Source of the DNA: JABMNT01 sp048262655
Lineage (GTDB): Bacteria > Pseudomonadota > Alphaproteobacteria > Rhodospirillales > Casp-alpha2
DNA: 64,000 bases
Direction: 5' to 3'
NCBI GenBank assembly: GCA_048262655.1
Contig: JBLXEY010000002.1
Coordinates: 186,001 to 250,000, forward strand
Below are positions 52,659 to 61,866 of this stretch, piece after piece. The first letter of the stretch is position 1. Every line of letters begins with the position of its first letter. Both the position numbers and the translations under genes were made by a program. A model generated the notes under the pieces. That model searched no databases, was not told the origin of the DNA, and saw only the letters and a program-made list of their open reading frames with translations.

Positions 52659-53360
52659 ATGGATCAGGAGCAAAACGAGTTTCAGGATCACCCCATTTAT
52701 CGGGACATTATTTCGGCCATATCTGCGCAGAAACTGCATCCGGGAACCCAACTCAAGGAAATTGAGCTTGCCAGCATATATGACGTCAGCCGTGCCAGAA
52801 TCCGCGAGGTTTTGTTGCGCCTTGAACATGACCAGATTGTCAGTCGGGTTTCAAACCGGGGGGCGTTTGTTGCCAAACCAAGCATCGCCGAAGCCCGAGA
52901 GGTCTTCGCCGCACGGCGGATGATTGAGGGACGTCTGGTCGCACAACTTGCGGAACGTGAATATAAATCGTTTGTCCCCTATCTGAAAAAACAATTGGAG
53001 CATGAGGCGAAAATTCGAGAGCAAGGCGATTTCGCCCGCGTTCTCGAGCAAGGGCAAAAGTTTCATACCCTGCTGGCCGAAATCGCAAACAACACCATCA
53101 TCACAAACATTTTGCATGAGCTTCTGATCCGTTCCTCGTTGATCTGTGTCTTGTATCAGCATGGCGAGACAGACAATTGTGAAATTGAAGAGCATCGACA
53201 GCTTGTCGACTATATTTCACGAGGTATGGCTGAGGAGGCCGAGAACCTTATGATTGCCCATCTGGAGGGTGTGCAGTCGCGACTCAATCTAACCATGCCC
53301 CGCGAAGCGCAAAATGACGTCAGCCGAGTATTGGGTGCAAGTATCAATTCACCGTCATGA
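52659..53360 (+). CDS. GntR/FCD-family regulator
   Basis: The protein has 233 residues. A winged helix (SRARIREVLLRLEHDQIVSR) and a C-terminal helical FCD ligand domain with metal-type His residues (QGQKFHTLLAEIANN, EEHRQLVDY) are present. It converges on dctM, so it may regulate the TRAP or catabolic genes. Confidence 0.87.
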   Translation: MDQEQNEFQDHPIYRDIISAISAQKLHPGTQLKEIELASIYDVSRARIREVLLRLEHDQIVSRVSNRGAFVAKPSIAEAREVFAARRMIEGRLVAQLAEREYKSFVPYLKKQLEHEAKIREQGDFARVLEQGQKFHTLLAEIANNTIITNILHELLIRSSLICVLYQHGETDNCEIEEHRQLVDYISRGMAEEAENLMIAHLEGVQSRLNLTMPREAQNDVSRVLGASINSPS

Positions 53361-53382
53361 ACGGACACCGATGACCGGCGAG

Positions 53383-54678
53383 CTATCCGCCATACATGGA
53401 CCGCGGTAGCCAGGTCGCAAGTTCCGGCACGGCAATCAATAAACCCGAGAATGCAATCATGATGAGCACATAAGGGATTGCGCCTCGGACAACGTCCATA
53501 AACGGTCCGGTGTCTGATCGTACACCGTGCACAACATAGAGGTTCATTCCGACAGGTGGCGTAATCAGACCCAGCTCACACATCAAAATTATGAAGATGC
53601 CAAACCAGACCGGGTCAACACCAGCCGCGACGACAACAGGAACAGCGATCGGGATGGTCAAAACCATCATCGAAAGAACGTCCATGAACATGCCAAGCAG
53701 GATGTAGAAAACAATCAGCAGAAACAGTAGTCCGGTCGTCGAAATCCCGAGTGACGTGACCCAGGCCGTCGTCGTCTGCGCGACACCGGTTAGCGATAAC
53801 GTGACGTTCAGTATAAACGCGCTCAATACGATGAGCAGGACCATCCCTGTCGTTTTTGCCGTCTGAAGAAAACACCGGCTAAAAAAGTCGGTACTGAATT
53901 GACCGGACAGGCCGACCAGAATGAGGGCCGCAACAACGCCCAAGGCTGCCGATTCTGTTGGTGTTGCAATGCCCAGGTAAATGGAACCCATCACTATTAG
54001 AAATATTACGGCTGGCGGTATCAGCGCTTTTAAGGAACTGATCTTCTGCGCCCAGGTCGGCTTAATCGTATCTTCACGGTAATGACGATTACTGAAGGCG
54101 ATATAAATCATAAAAATCAGGGTCAGCAAGATACCAGGAATGATGCCTGCGACAAACAGCTGCCCAATCGACGTTTCAGAAAGTGAACCATAGATCAGCA
54201 GATTGACACTGGGCGGTATAAGAATACCAAGGGTACCACCGGCAGCGATGGAGCCTAGTGACTTTGCCTTGTCATAGCCCCGCTCTTCAAGTGCAGGAGT
54301 GGCGACGGTGCCAATCGTCGCTGCCGTTGCAACGGATGATCCCGATGTCGCGGCGAACAAGGCACAGCATCCAATATTCGTGTGCAATAGCCCGCCCGGC
54401 AAACGGTTCAGCCAAATGGCCAGCGCCCCATACATGCGATCTGCCATGCCGCTGCGCAGCATCAGTTCGCCAAGCAATATAAACAATGGGATGGCTGTCA
54501 GCAGATTTTCATTCATGACACTCCACATGACCGGCCCCATGCTGTCGACCAATGGCCAACCGTACATGAGCACACCACCGACCGCGCCCATTAAAGCCAT
54601 GACAACAGCGATTGGCATGCCGGACAGCATGATTGCCAGCATGACAAGGAACGAAATAAAGATTGTGGTCATCGACAT
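53383..54678 (-). CDS. dctM: TRAP transporter large permease (DctM)
   Basis: The protein has 431 residues and about 12 membrane segments. GILIPPSVNLLIYGSLSETSIGQLFVAGIIPG and LGLITPPVGMNLYVV are the conserved DctM repeats. It provides the sodium-coupled translocation path. It is separated by three nt from dctQ. Confidence 0.95.
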   Translation of the reverse strand: MSMTTIFISFLVMLAIMLSGMPIAVVMALMGAVGGVLMYGWPLVDSMGPVMWSVMNENLLTAIPLFILLGELMLRSGMADRMYGALAIWLNRLPGGLLHTNIGCCALFAATSGSSVATAATIGTVATPALEERGYDKAKSLGSIAAGGTLGILIPPSVNLLIYGSLSETSIGQLFVAGIIPGILLTLIFMIYIAFSNRHYREDTIKPTWAQKISSLKALIPPAVIFLIVMGSIYLGIATPTESAALGVVAALILVGLSGQFSTDFFSRCFLQTAKTTGMVLLIVLSAFILNVTLSLTGVAQTTTAWVTSLGISTTGLLFLLIVFYILLGMFMDVLSMMVLTIPIAVPVVVAAGVDPVWFGIFIILMCELGLITPPVGMNLYVVHGVRSDTGPFMDVVRGAIPYVLIMIAFSGLLIAVPELATWLPRSMYGG

Positions 54679-54681
54679 TTG

Positions 54682-55236
54682 TTAGCGCCGTTTCAGGTCT
54701 GAGAGTTCTTCATCAAGTTCTTCCATGGCGCCTTTGGGCTGGAATTCTTTGTTTAGGAAGTCAAAATTTTTGGATAAGAGCGCTTGGGTCGCTTTGATGG
54801 CGAGCCAAACAGATGTGCAGGCAAAAAGAACGATGCAAGCGAACCAGATAGACTGAGGATATACCATCGGGGTGGCCCATGCTGTCGGTGCGACGCTGCC
54901 GTATTCAATTGTGTCCTGAATCACAAGAAGCGCGTATTTTGCCAAAAACACGCCAAACGCGCCAAGCAGCAATGCAGATAACCAGTTCAGGATCGCCTGC
55001 CACAGTGGCGACAAGCGCTCGTGCAGAAGATCAATTCGGATATGACCGCGTTCCAAAAGGGCGACAGTAAAACTAAGGGTGCCGCCCAGGGCCAACACAT
55101 AACCGCCCAATTCATCAGCACCCTGGAATGAAAAATTGAAAAGTTTGCGCGTGAGAGTTTCCAAGCTGACAAAAACGGAAAGGCCGATCAGCAGTGATCC
55201 GAATAGCCAGCTTACGATGCGTGTAAATGAATTCAA
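54682..55236 (-). CDS. dctQ: TRAP transporter small permease (DctQ)
   Basis: The protein has 184 residues from TTG 55236 (MNSFTRIVSWLFG), with GAGG upstream. A longer frame would begin inside the intercistronic hairpin and is less likely. Four membrane segments and WLSALLLGAFGVFLAKYA fit DctQ, the scaffold partner of DctM. Confidence 0.88.
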   Translation of the reverse strand: MNSFTRIVSWLFGSLLIGLSVFVSLETLTRKLFNFSFQGADELGGYVLALGGTLSFTVALLERGHIRIDLLHERLSPLWQAILNWLSALLLGAFGVFLAKYALLVIQDTIEYGSVAPTAWATPMVYPQSIWFACIVLFACTSVWLAIKATQALLSKNFDFLNKEFQPKGAMEELDEELSDLKRR

Positions 55237-55254
55237 GAGAACCTCGGAACGATA

Positions 55255-55279
55255 GTGGCGCGACAAAATGTCGCGCCAC
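55255..55279 (-). promoter_or_regulatory. Intercistronic hairpin dctP-dctQ
   Basis: A perfect 10-bp stem, GTGGCGCGAC / GTCGCGCCAC around AAAAT, lies between dctP and dctQ with no T run. Such hairpins in solute-transporter operons protect the binding-protein mRNA and lower permease expression. Confidence 0.65.
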
Positions 55280-55295
55280 AAGCGTCTAAATAGAA

Positions 55296-56348
55296 TTACA
55301 TGCCCATTTTTACGCCGACTGTTTTCATCCAGTCAGAAGAACATGTCTTATTGGTTTTATCGCACAACTCGGCCCATGAAGGGAAAGACAGTTCCTTAAC
55401 TGCTTTTTGAACGATAGCGACGTCAGAGTCAGCAACCGGTACTTTCGTCAGGTTGTATGGTTTGTTGAGTTTACAAGGCGTCTCACCGACGTTGCAGCGC
55501 ATCGCGTCATCAAACAGTTCTTCCGAGTAAGCCCAGATATCTGCTGTGAGTTCATCAAACGCTTTTTGAATTTTCGCCTGATCGCCTGCCGAGAACTTCT
55601 TCCAGACGTCCAGATTCATACCATATCCTTGAACCGCGACCTGGAAGGCCAATGGCAATACGTGGGTGGTGACTTCTGGCCATGAAGCTGAGTTGGCTGA
55701 GCTGGGGCCTGTTATGGCGCAATCAACAACGCCGCGTGCGAGTGACTGATGCACGTCGGAAAAACCAAGAGGAACCGGGATCCCGCCAACTGAAGAAACG
55801 AAGTTTGCCAGATTTTGGTCGTAGGTTCGAACCTTGTAACCTTTAATGTCGGTCAAACTTTTGATTTCAGGCTTGCAGAACAGAACCTGAGGACCAAACG
55901 GCCAGAGACCTAAAAGTTTAGTGTTGAACTTTTCTTGCAGGCGCAAGTCGACCATTGGCGCAAAGTCTTTCAGGTTTACCTTGGCCGCGTCATAGGTCGG
56001 GTTCATACCAACCAGATCGAGACCCAGGATCATCGGCTCGTCCCGGCTGACTTGCTGTAGACGCAGGGAAATGATGTCGAACAATCCGGTTTTTAGCACA
56101 CGAAGTTCTTCAGCACCCTTGATGCCTGTCTGATCCAGAGTTTGGAACGCAACTTTAATATCAAGACCGGTTTTTTCTGCAAAGTTTGCAAAAAAGGGTC
56201 CTTCTTTGTTTTGCTGAATTAGGCCGGTGGCTCCCGGCTGGCCCAAGGCCTTCAAGGTCATCGTTTCTGCCATGGCAGTACCAGACCAGAGAGTTGCTGC
56301 AGCCAATGCAGTCGCAAGTATTAAGTTTTGGCTTTTTGTTTTTGTCAT
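55296..56348 (-). CDS. dctP: TRAP transporter substrate-binding protein (DctP)
   Basis: The protein has 350 residues. The signal peptide ends SGTAMA-ET. The DctP fold is shown by DIKGYKVRTYDQNLANFVSSVGGIPVPLGFSDVHQSLARG, with the conserved Arg in KVRTY that salt-bridges a carboxylate. It delivers a carboxylate substrate to DctQM. Confidence 0.93.
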   Translation of the reverse strand: MTKTKSQNLILATALAAATLWSGTAMAETMTLKALGQPGATGLIQQNKEGPFFANFAEKTGLDIKVAFQTLDQTGIKGAEELRVLKTGLFDIISLRLQQVSRDEPMILGLDLVGMNPTYDAAKVNLKDFAPMVDLRLQEKFNTKLLGLWPFGPQVLFCKPEIKSLTDIKGYKVRTYDQNLANFVSSVGGIPVPLGFSDVHQSLARGVVDCAITGPSSANSASWPEVTTHVLPLAFQVAVQGYGMNLDVWKKFSAGDQAKIQKAFDELTADIWAYSEELFDDAMRCNVGETPCKLNKPYNLTKVPVADSDVAIVQKAVKELSFPSWAELCDKTNKTCSSDWMKTVGVKMGM

Positions 56349-56419
56349 TATTCTACCTTTCTTTTGTTGTTTTTGGTTTTGCCATTGGGGAAGTTCCCCC
56401 GAGGTCGTCTGTCATTTTA

Positions 56420-57127
56420 TTATGCAGATAGACTCCTTTCTTCGAACAGAGTGCGCCCGATACTTGGGTGCAATGTCTCTCGAATAACTGTGCCCGTTTG
56501 TTTGACGTGGGTTCGCATCACATCCCCGGCGACAAGAGCTTGCTGATTGTTAATTGCCGCCATGATTTGTTGATGTTCTTCCATGGCCTCGTCCCAGCGG
56601 GACTGGGAAAACAGGGCCATATAGCGTCCTCTGCGGGTTCGGGCCATAAGGCTGTTGTGGGTTTCAATCAAAAGCGGATTTCCACACAACGAAACAAGGA
56701 AAGTATGGATCTCAAAGTCTGTTTGAAAACATTCACGCCGTCGCTTCGCTTCGTAGAGGCGTATCATTTTGTCATGCATGTTTTGTAGCCGTCGAAGGTG
56801 TTTGGCCTGCATACGTTCGATTGTCAGCTCCACAGCAGATCGTTCGATATGGGCAACAAATTCGAATAGCGCGGCAACTTCATGCGGTGACATGGATGAG
56901 ACAACGGCACCCCGATTTTTGCGTAGATTAACCAAACCTTCGTTCTCGAGGATCTTTAAAGCTTCTCGCAACGGGGTTCGTGAAATGCCAAAACGTTCGC
57001 TGAGTTCATTCTCCAGCAGACGGTCACCCGGTTTCAGGTGTCCGCTGATAATGAGTTCGCGTATCTCATATACCGCCTGGGCATGGAGTGAACTTGCGCT
57101 TGTGAGGTGTCTTGAGACCCTGTCCAT
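56420..57127 (-). CDS. GntR/FCD-family regulator
   Basis: The protein has 235 residues. The winged helix PGDRLLENELSERFGISRTPLREALKILENEGLV and an FCD domain with EIHTFLVSLCGN are present. It lies directly upstream of dctPQM on the same strand and divergent from the amide-catabolic genes, so it probably controls both from the 57128-57302 region. Confidence 0.9.
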   Translation of the reverse strand: MDRVSRHLTSASSLHAQAVYEIRELIISGHLKPGDRLLENELSERFGISRTPLREALKILENEGLVNLRKNRGAVVSSMSPHEVAALFEFVAHIERSAVELTIERMQAKHLRRLQNMHDKMIRLYEAKRRRECFQTDFEIHTFLVSLCGNPLLIETHNSLMARTRRGRYMALFSQSRWDEAMEEHQQIMAAINNQQALVAGDVMRTHVKQTGTVIRETLHPSIGRTLFEERSLSA

Positions 57128-57176
57128 TCGTTGTCACGGCTCCTTTTCAGTTTTAACGAATAAGATCGTGTACAAT

Positions 57177-57213
57177 AATTGTCAACAATTTAGATATTAA
57201 GATCAACAATTTA
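57177..57213. promoter_or_regulatory. Putative GntR operator
   Basis: The palindrome AATTGT-CA-ACAATT (57177-57190) overlaps the first of two direct TCAACAATTTA repeats (57182-57192 and 57203-57213), set 21 bp apart, two helical turns. The site lies between the divergent regulator and catabolic genes. Confidence 0.6.
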
Positions 57214-57302
57214 TATATAGATTGCACGCAATATTCTCATGTGCCATGATCAATTCCATTTTATTTCAATCACTAAACCCGATTTTAGAATTAGGATGTA
57301 AC

Positions 57303-58025
57303 GTGAAACGCACACTGCTCGGAGTCTTAACGCCTTCATCAAATACAGTGCTGGAACCGGTGACGGGTGATATCCTGCAAGAGTTAGCAGATGTGTCGGC
57401 GCATTTTGGCCGGTTCCCGGTTACGGAAATATCTCTCAGTGATGCCGCGCTCGCTCAATTCAGTATCGAGCATCAGTTGGATGCTGCGTCTTTATTAGCA
57501 GATGCAAAAGTAAACGCGATCATCTGGAGCGGCACGTCGGCCAGCTGGTTGGGCTTTGATAAAGATGAGCAGATGTGCAAGGCAATCGAGGATCGTACAG
57601 GAATAAGGGCGGGCTCATCCGTGCTTGCGGTTAATGAGTTGTTTCGACGATTTGGTGTCCGTCGGTTTGGCCTCGTAACCCCCTATACCGACGAGGTGCA
57701 GGACGCAATTGTCGTAAACTATTTAACTCAAGGATGGGATTGTGTTTCAGAAGAGCATCTGGGTGAACACCGAAATTTCGAATTTTCCAATGTGATGGAA
57801 TCTCAGGTTGAAGACATGATCAGGTCGGTCGCCAGGGCAAAACCAGATGCAATTACTGTAATGTGTACCAATATCAACGGCGCGCGCGTATCAGCCCGGC
57901 TTGAGACAGAATTGGGAATCCCAATTATAGATTCGACGGCTGCGGCGGTATGGGCGGGTTTGCAGGTTGCTGGTCAAGACCCGACGCGGGTTAAGGGATG
58001 GGGAAGGATGTTCAACGAGAAATGA
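57303..58025 (+). CDS. Asp/Glu-racemase-family enzyme (maleate isomerase / arylmalonate decarboxylase-like)
   Basis: The protein has 240 residues from GTG 57303 (MKRTLLGVLTPSSNTVLEP), with AGGA ten nt upstream. The first active-site position reads WSGTSASWLG, Gly-Thr-Ser as in arylmalonate decarboxylase rather than Cys. The second keeps Cys (VMCTNINGA), and VTPYTDEV supplies the conserved Tyr. It could be a decarboxylase, isomerase or racemase. It is the first gene of the divergent catabolic operon. Confidence 0.8.
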   Translation: MKRTLLGVLTPSSNTVLEPVTGDILQELADVSAHFGRFPVTEISLSDAALAQFSIEHQLDAASLLADAKVNAIIWSGTSASWLGFDKDEQMCKAIEDRTGIRAGSSVLAVNELFRRFGVRRFGLVTPYTDEVQDAIVVNYLTQGWDCVSEEHLGEHRNFEFSNVMESQVEDMIRSVARAKPDAITVMCTNINGARVSARLETELGIPIIDSTAAAVWAGLQVAGQDPTRVKGWGRMFNEK

Positions 58026-58115
58026 CGTCTATACCCGTATTTATTCTTGCGATCTTTTCACCTCATCGCGTTTATGGAAATCATGCGCACGTTGTTCATA
58101 AAAACGTTGGGTTAG

Positions 58116-59552
58116 ATGTCTGATTTGCTATGGCAAGACGACGCATACGCTCTTTCCGGCAAGCTCCGCACTGGCGAGTTTACGGTTGTTGAATGCCTGG
58201 AGCATTATCTGACACGAATTCAGGCGATCAATCCGACGCTTAATGCCGTTATTTGCTTGAATGAAAACGCAATGGCCGACGCCCGGGCCAGTGCAACACG
58301 TTATGCAGAGAAGCGACCTCTCAGTCCAATGGATGGGGTGCCGATTGTGATCAAGGACAATCTGGTGGTTCGCGGCATGCCAACCACTTGGGGAAGCCGC
58401 CTGTATGAAAACCACATCTTTAAGACGGATGAAATTCCAGTCGAAAAATTGCGCCATGCGGGATGTGTCATTGTTGGAAAAACAAACGTCCCGGAATTTA
58501 CGGTTGAAGGCTATACGGATAACGAACTTTTTGGAGTCACCCGCAATCCTTGGGACCTGAGCAAAACGCCCGGTGGATCAAGCGGCGGCAGTGTCGCGGC
58601 TGTTGCCGCCGGCTTAAGCCCCGTGGCAATTGGGACTGATGGCGGTGGCTCGATACGGCGTCCAGCATCTTATACAAATCTTGTTGGACTTAAGCCGTCT
58701 ATAGGACGGGTTCCGCGGGGTGGTGGTTTGCCTCAGGTGTTACTGGATATGGAGGTGGTTGGTCCCCTCACCCGCTCTGTCCGTGATCAGGTCATGCTCT
58801 TTGATCTTCTGGCCCAACCGGACCCTCGTGATCATCGATCGGTAATGTTCGACGGCGCCAACAGTTTAAGACAATTGGATATCGCGCCGAAGCCACTCAA
58901 AATTCGTGTGGTTGAAACGTTTGCAAATGCGCCTTTGGACCCGGAGATACGAAACAGTTTTCGCCATATGGTGGATGTCATGCAGTCAATGGGACATCAC
59001 GTAGAAAGCGGCGATCTGCCGCTTGATATTTTGGATGTCAATGAGAACTGGGTCGCCATCGCTGACATTGGCTTGGGCCTGTTGCTCGAGCGGATGCCCG
59101 AAATGCGGCAACGGGCATCCCAAAAATATATCGAGCGGGCGCAACAGAAGTACCCGGCGCACCAATTGCTCGATACCCTTGAATTGATAACCGATTTGCG
59201 TAATCAGGCGGCACAGGTTTTTGAGGATGTTGATATCCTGATGACCCCCACCTGCGCGGCCATGCCGTGGGCGACAGGCATAGAATTCCCGCCGGAAATC
59301 GATGGTCAAGCCGTCGGCCCTCGGGGTTCAGCCGTCTATACCGGATGGGTAAATGCCTGTGGACATCCGGCCATCAGCGTGCCGGGGAAAGCAAGCAAGG
59401 ACGACATGCCAATTGGTATTCAGTTTGTTGGTGGTTTTGGCCAGGAGCCGTTGCTGCTACGATTAGCTCGGCAAATCGAAATTGCGCAAAATTGGAATGA
59501 CCAATGGCCAGAAATAGCCGGAACTGACATAGTTAACGGAACGACAAGCTGA
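58116..59552 (+). CDS. Amidase-signature-family enzyme
   Basis: The protein has 478 residues. The Ser-cisSer-Lys triad is visible: Lys in GVPIVIKDNLVV (about residue 77), the Gly-Ser-rich GGSSGGSVAAVAAG with cis-Ser, and the nucleophile in TDGGGSIRRPAS. It hydrolyses an amide, carbamoyl or ureide bond; with a hydantoinase downstream, an N-carbamoyl or amide intermediate is plausible. Confidence 0.92.
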   Translation: MSDLLWQDDAYALSGKLRTGEFTVVECLEHYLTRIQAINPTLNAVICLNENAMADARASATRYAEKRPLSPMDGVPIVIKDNLVVRGMPTTWGSRLYENHIFKTDEIPVEKLRHAGCVIVGKTNVPEFTVEGYTDNELFGVTRNPWDLSKTPGGSSGGSVAAVAAGLSPVAIGTDGGGSIRRPASYTNLVGLKPSIGRVPRGGGLPQVLLDMEVVGPLTRSVRDQVMLFDLLAQPDPRDHRSVMFDGANSLRQLDIAPKPLKIRVVETFANAPLDPEIRNSFRHMVDVMQSMGHHVESGDLPLDILDVNENWVAIADIGLGLLLERMPEMRQRASQKYIERAQQKYPAHQLLDTLELITDLRNQAAQVFEDVDILMTPTCAAMPWATGIEFPPEIDGQAVGPRGSAVYTGWVNACGHPAISVPGKASKDDMPIGIQFVGGFGQEPLLLRLARQIEIAQNWNDQWPEIAGTDIVNGTTS

Positions 59553-59577
59553 CACATTTATGAGATAGGTTCTTTTT

Positions 59578-60327
59578 ATGAAGCTGCTGGTTATTAACCC
59601 CAATACCTCAGACACGGTAACCGATAAAATTGCCGCCGTCGCACGGATCGCTGCCGCCAAAGAAACAGAGATAGAATGTGTCACAGCCCCCTATGGAGTG
59701 CCTTACATTGCGACACGGGCGGAAGCCCTGATCGGCGGTCGTGCTGCGCTCGAGATTCTTGCGGAGCGAAGTTCCGAATTTGATGCGGCGGTTGTTGCGG
59801 CATTTGGTGATCCGGGTTTAGGAGCGGCGCGTGAAATGATGTCGATCCCTGTCGTCGGTTTAACAGAAGCTTCCGTGCTGATGGCCTGCCCCTTGGGGCG
59901 GACTTTTTCCATCGTCTCTTTTTCGTCTCGGCTTGAGCCGTGGTATCGGGAATGCGTGGCTTGGCATGGCATGAGTGGTCGACTTGCCAGCATACGCATG
60001 CTCGACGCAACAATCGGCGACGTCGGGCAAGTGCAACATGAAAACGAAGAGCTTCTCGTGGCGCTCGCAACCAAAGCGGTCGAAGAAGATGGCGCCGAAG
60101 TCGTCATATTGGCCGGTGCCCCTTTGGCCGGATTGGCAACCCATGTTCGCGACCGTATTCCGGTGCCCGTCGTTGAGGGTGTCGCGGCCAGTGTGAAGAT
60201 GGCTGAAGGTCTGGTTGCGCTTCAACCCCGCAAACCATTGCAAGGGTCCTTTCGACAGCCGGCCCGCAAATCTGCAACGGGATTACCCGATGCCCTGACA
60301 CGCCTGATCGAAGGTGAAAACGAATAA
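59578..60327 (+). CDS. Hydantoin-racemase-family protein lacking catalytic cysteines
   Basis: The protein has 249 residues. MKLLVINPNTSDTVTDKI is the hydantoin/Asp-Glu racemase opening. The two usual catalytic Cys are replaced: AAFGDPGL (normally ACFGDPG) and ILAGAPLAGLA (normally GCA). The cysteines that remain are elsewhere. It may racemise by another mechanism, hydrolyse, or bind only. It lies between the amidase and hydantoinase genes. Confidence 0.8.
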   Translation: MKLLVINPNTSDTVTDKIAAVARIAAAKETEIECVTAPYGVPYIATRAEALIGGRAALEILAERSSEFDAAVVAAFGDPGLGAAREMMSIPVVGLTEASVLMACPLGRTFSIVSFSSRLEPWYRECVAWHGMSGRLASIRMLDATIGDVGQVQHENEELLVALATKAVEEDGAEVVILAGAPLAGLATHVRDRIPVPVVEGVAASVKMAEGLVALQPRKPLQGSFRQPARKSATGLPDALTRLIEGENE

Positions 60328-60345
60328 TAATCTATGGAGAAACCA

Positions 60346-61773
60346 ATGACACAACTTGATCTGGTAATTAAAAACGGCACCATTGCAACAGCCGCCGACG
60401 TGTTTTCCTGCGATATCGGTATCGTCGATGGCTCTATCGTGGCGTTGGGCCATGACCTTGAAGCCGCAGAAGTTATCGACGCGACGGACAAGATTATCCT
60501 GCCCGGTGGTGTTGATGCGCATCTTCACCTGGATCAACCGACTGGTGATGGATCGGTGATGGCAGACGACTTTTTTACGGGCACTCGCTCGGCTGCCTGT
60601 GGCGGAACAACAACGGTAATCCCTTTCGCCTGTCAGCAGCGCGGTAATACACTTCGCCATGCCGTCAATGATTATCACGAACGGGCCAATGGCAAAGCCG
60701 TTGTCGATTACGCCTTTCACCTGATCGTTACCGACACCACCGATCAGGTTCTGGGCCAGGAACTTCCGGCACTGATTGAGGAAGGCTATACGTCGTTTAA
60801 AATTTATATGACCTACGATGATTTGAAACTGGATGATCGGCAAATTCTGGAAGTTCTGTCTGTGGCCCGGCGTGATGGCGCAATGGCCATGATCCATGCT
60901 GAAAACACTGATTGCATCGCCTGGTTAACAGAAAAACTGGAACAAGCCGGGCAAACGGCACCGCACTTTCATGCGGCATCTCGTCCGGCAGTTGTTGAGC
61001 GCGAAGCGACGCACCGTGCTATTTCGTTGGCAGAATTGGTCGATGTTCCTGTGTTGATTGTCCATGTCTCCGGACAAGAAGCCATCGAGCAAATTCGCTG
61101 GGCTCAAAACCGCGGCTTTCGGGTATATGCGGAAACCTGTCCTCAATATCTTTTCTTAACCGCAGAGGATATGGAAACAGACGATTTCGAAGGTGCGAAG
61201 TGCATTTGTAGCCCGCCGCCCAGGGACAAAAAAAGTCAGGAGGACGTTTGGCGCGGACTTGAGAACGGAACCTTTCAAGTGTTCTCGTCCGATCATGCCC
61301 CGTTTCGTTACGATGACCCCAAGGGCAAAAAGTTAGCTGGCACCAGCGCCGGGTTCAAATATATCCCCAATGGCGTTCCTGGTGTTGAGACCCGGTTGCC
61401 GCTGTTGTTTTCAGAAGGTGTAGGAAAAGGCCGTATCGACTTGCGCCGGTTTGTCGAACTGACGGCGGCCAATCCTGCTCGGATTTATGGCCTCTATCCC
61501 CGCAAAGGCACCATCGCTGTCGGGGCGGACGCTGATATCGCGATCTGGGACCCGAACAAGGAAGTTGAGATCACGAACGATATATTGCACCACAATGTCG
61601 ACTACACCCCCTACGAAGGGATTACCGTTCGGGGGTGGCCCGTTACGGTCCTGTCGCGCGGAAAATATGTGATGAAAGATGGTGAATATTGCGGTGTTCA
61701 GGGGCATGGTCATTTTCTTGAATGTGATCGCCCGGACCCGGCCCAACCCAAAGGTATGGGCAAGATGATTTAG
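60346..61773 (+). CDS. Dihydropyrimidinase / D-hydantoinase
   Basis: The protein has 475 residues from ATG 60346, with GGAG eight nt upstream (ATG 60334 is an alternative). The binuclear metal site is complete: DAHLHL, carboxylated Lys in TSFKIYMTY, His in MIHAEN and VHVSG, and Asp in SSDHAPF. It opens the ring of dihydropyrimidines or hydantoins to N-carbamoyl acids. Confidence 0.92.
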   Translation: MTQLDLVIKNGTIATAADVFSCDIGIVDGSIVALGHDLEAAEVIDATDKIILPGGVDAHLHLDQPTGDGSVMADDFFTGTRSAACGGTTTVIPFACQQRGNTLRHAVNDYHERANGKAVVDYAFHLIVTDTTDQVLGQELPALIEEGYTSFKIYMTYDDLKLDDRQILEVLSVARRDGAMAMIHAENTDCIAWLTEKLEQAGQTAPHFHAASRPAVVEREATHRAISLAELVDVPVLIVHVSGQEAIEQIRWAQNRGFRVYAETCPQYLFLTAEDMETDDFEGAKCICSPPPRDKKSQEDVWRGLENGTFQVFSSDHAPFRYDDPKGKKLAGTSAGFKYIPNGVPGVETRLPLLFSEGVGKGRIDLRRFVELTAANPARIYGLYPRKGTIAVGADADIAIWDPNKEVEITNDILHHNVDYTPYEGITVRGWPVTVLSRGKYVMKDGEYCGVQGHGHFLECDRPDPAQPKGMGKMI

Positions 61774-61866
61774 GCCCTTCTATTAACCCTTGTGTGATGA
61801 CGCGGAACGGTTCAGGCTGCTGAACCAATTATCCGCGTATATCATCAAGTGGGCCACCCTTCCAAG

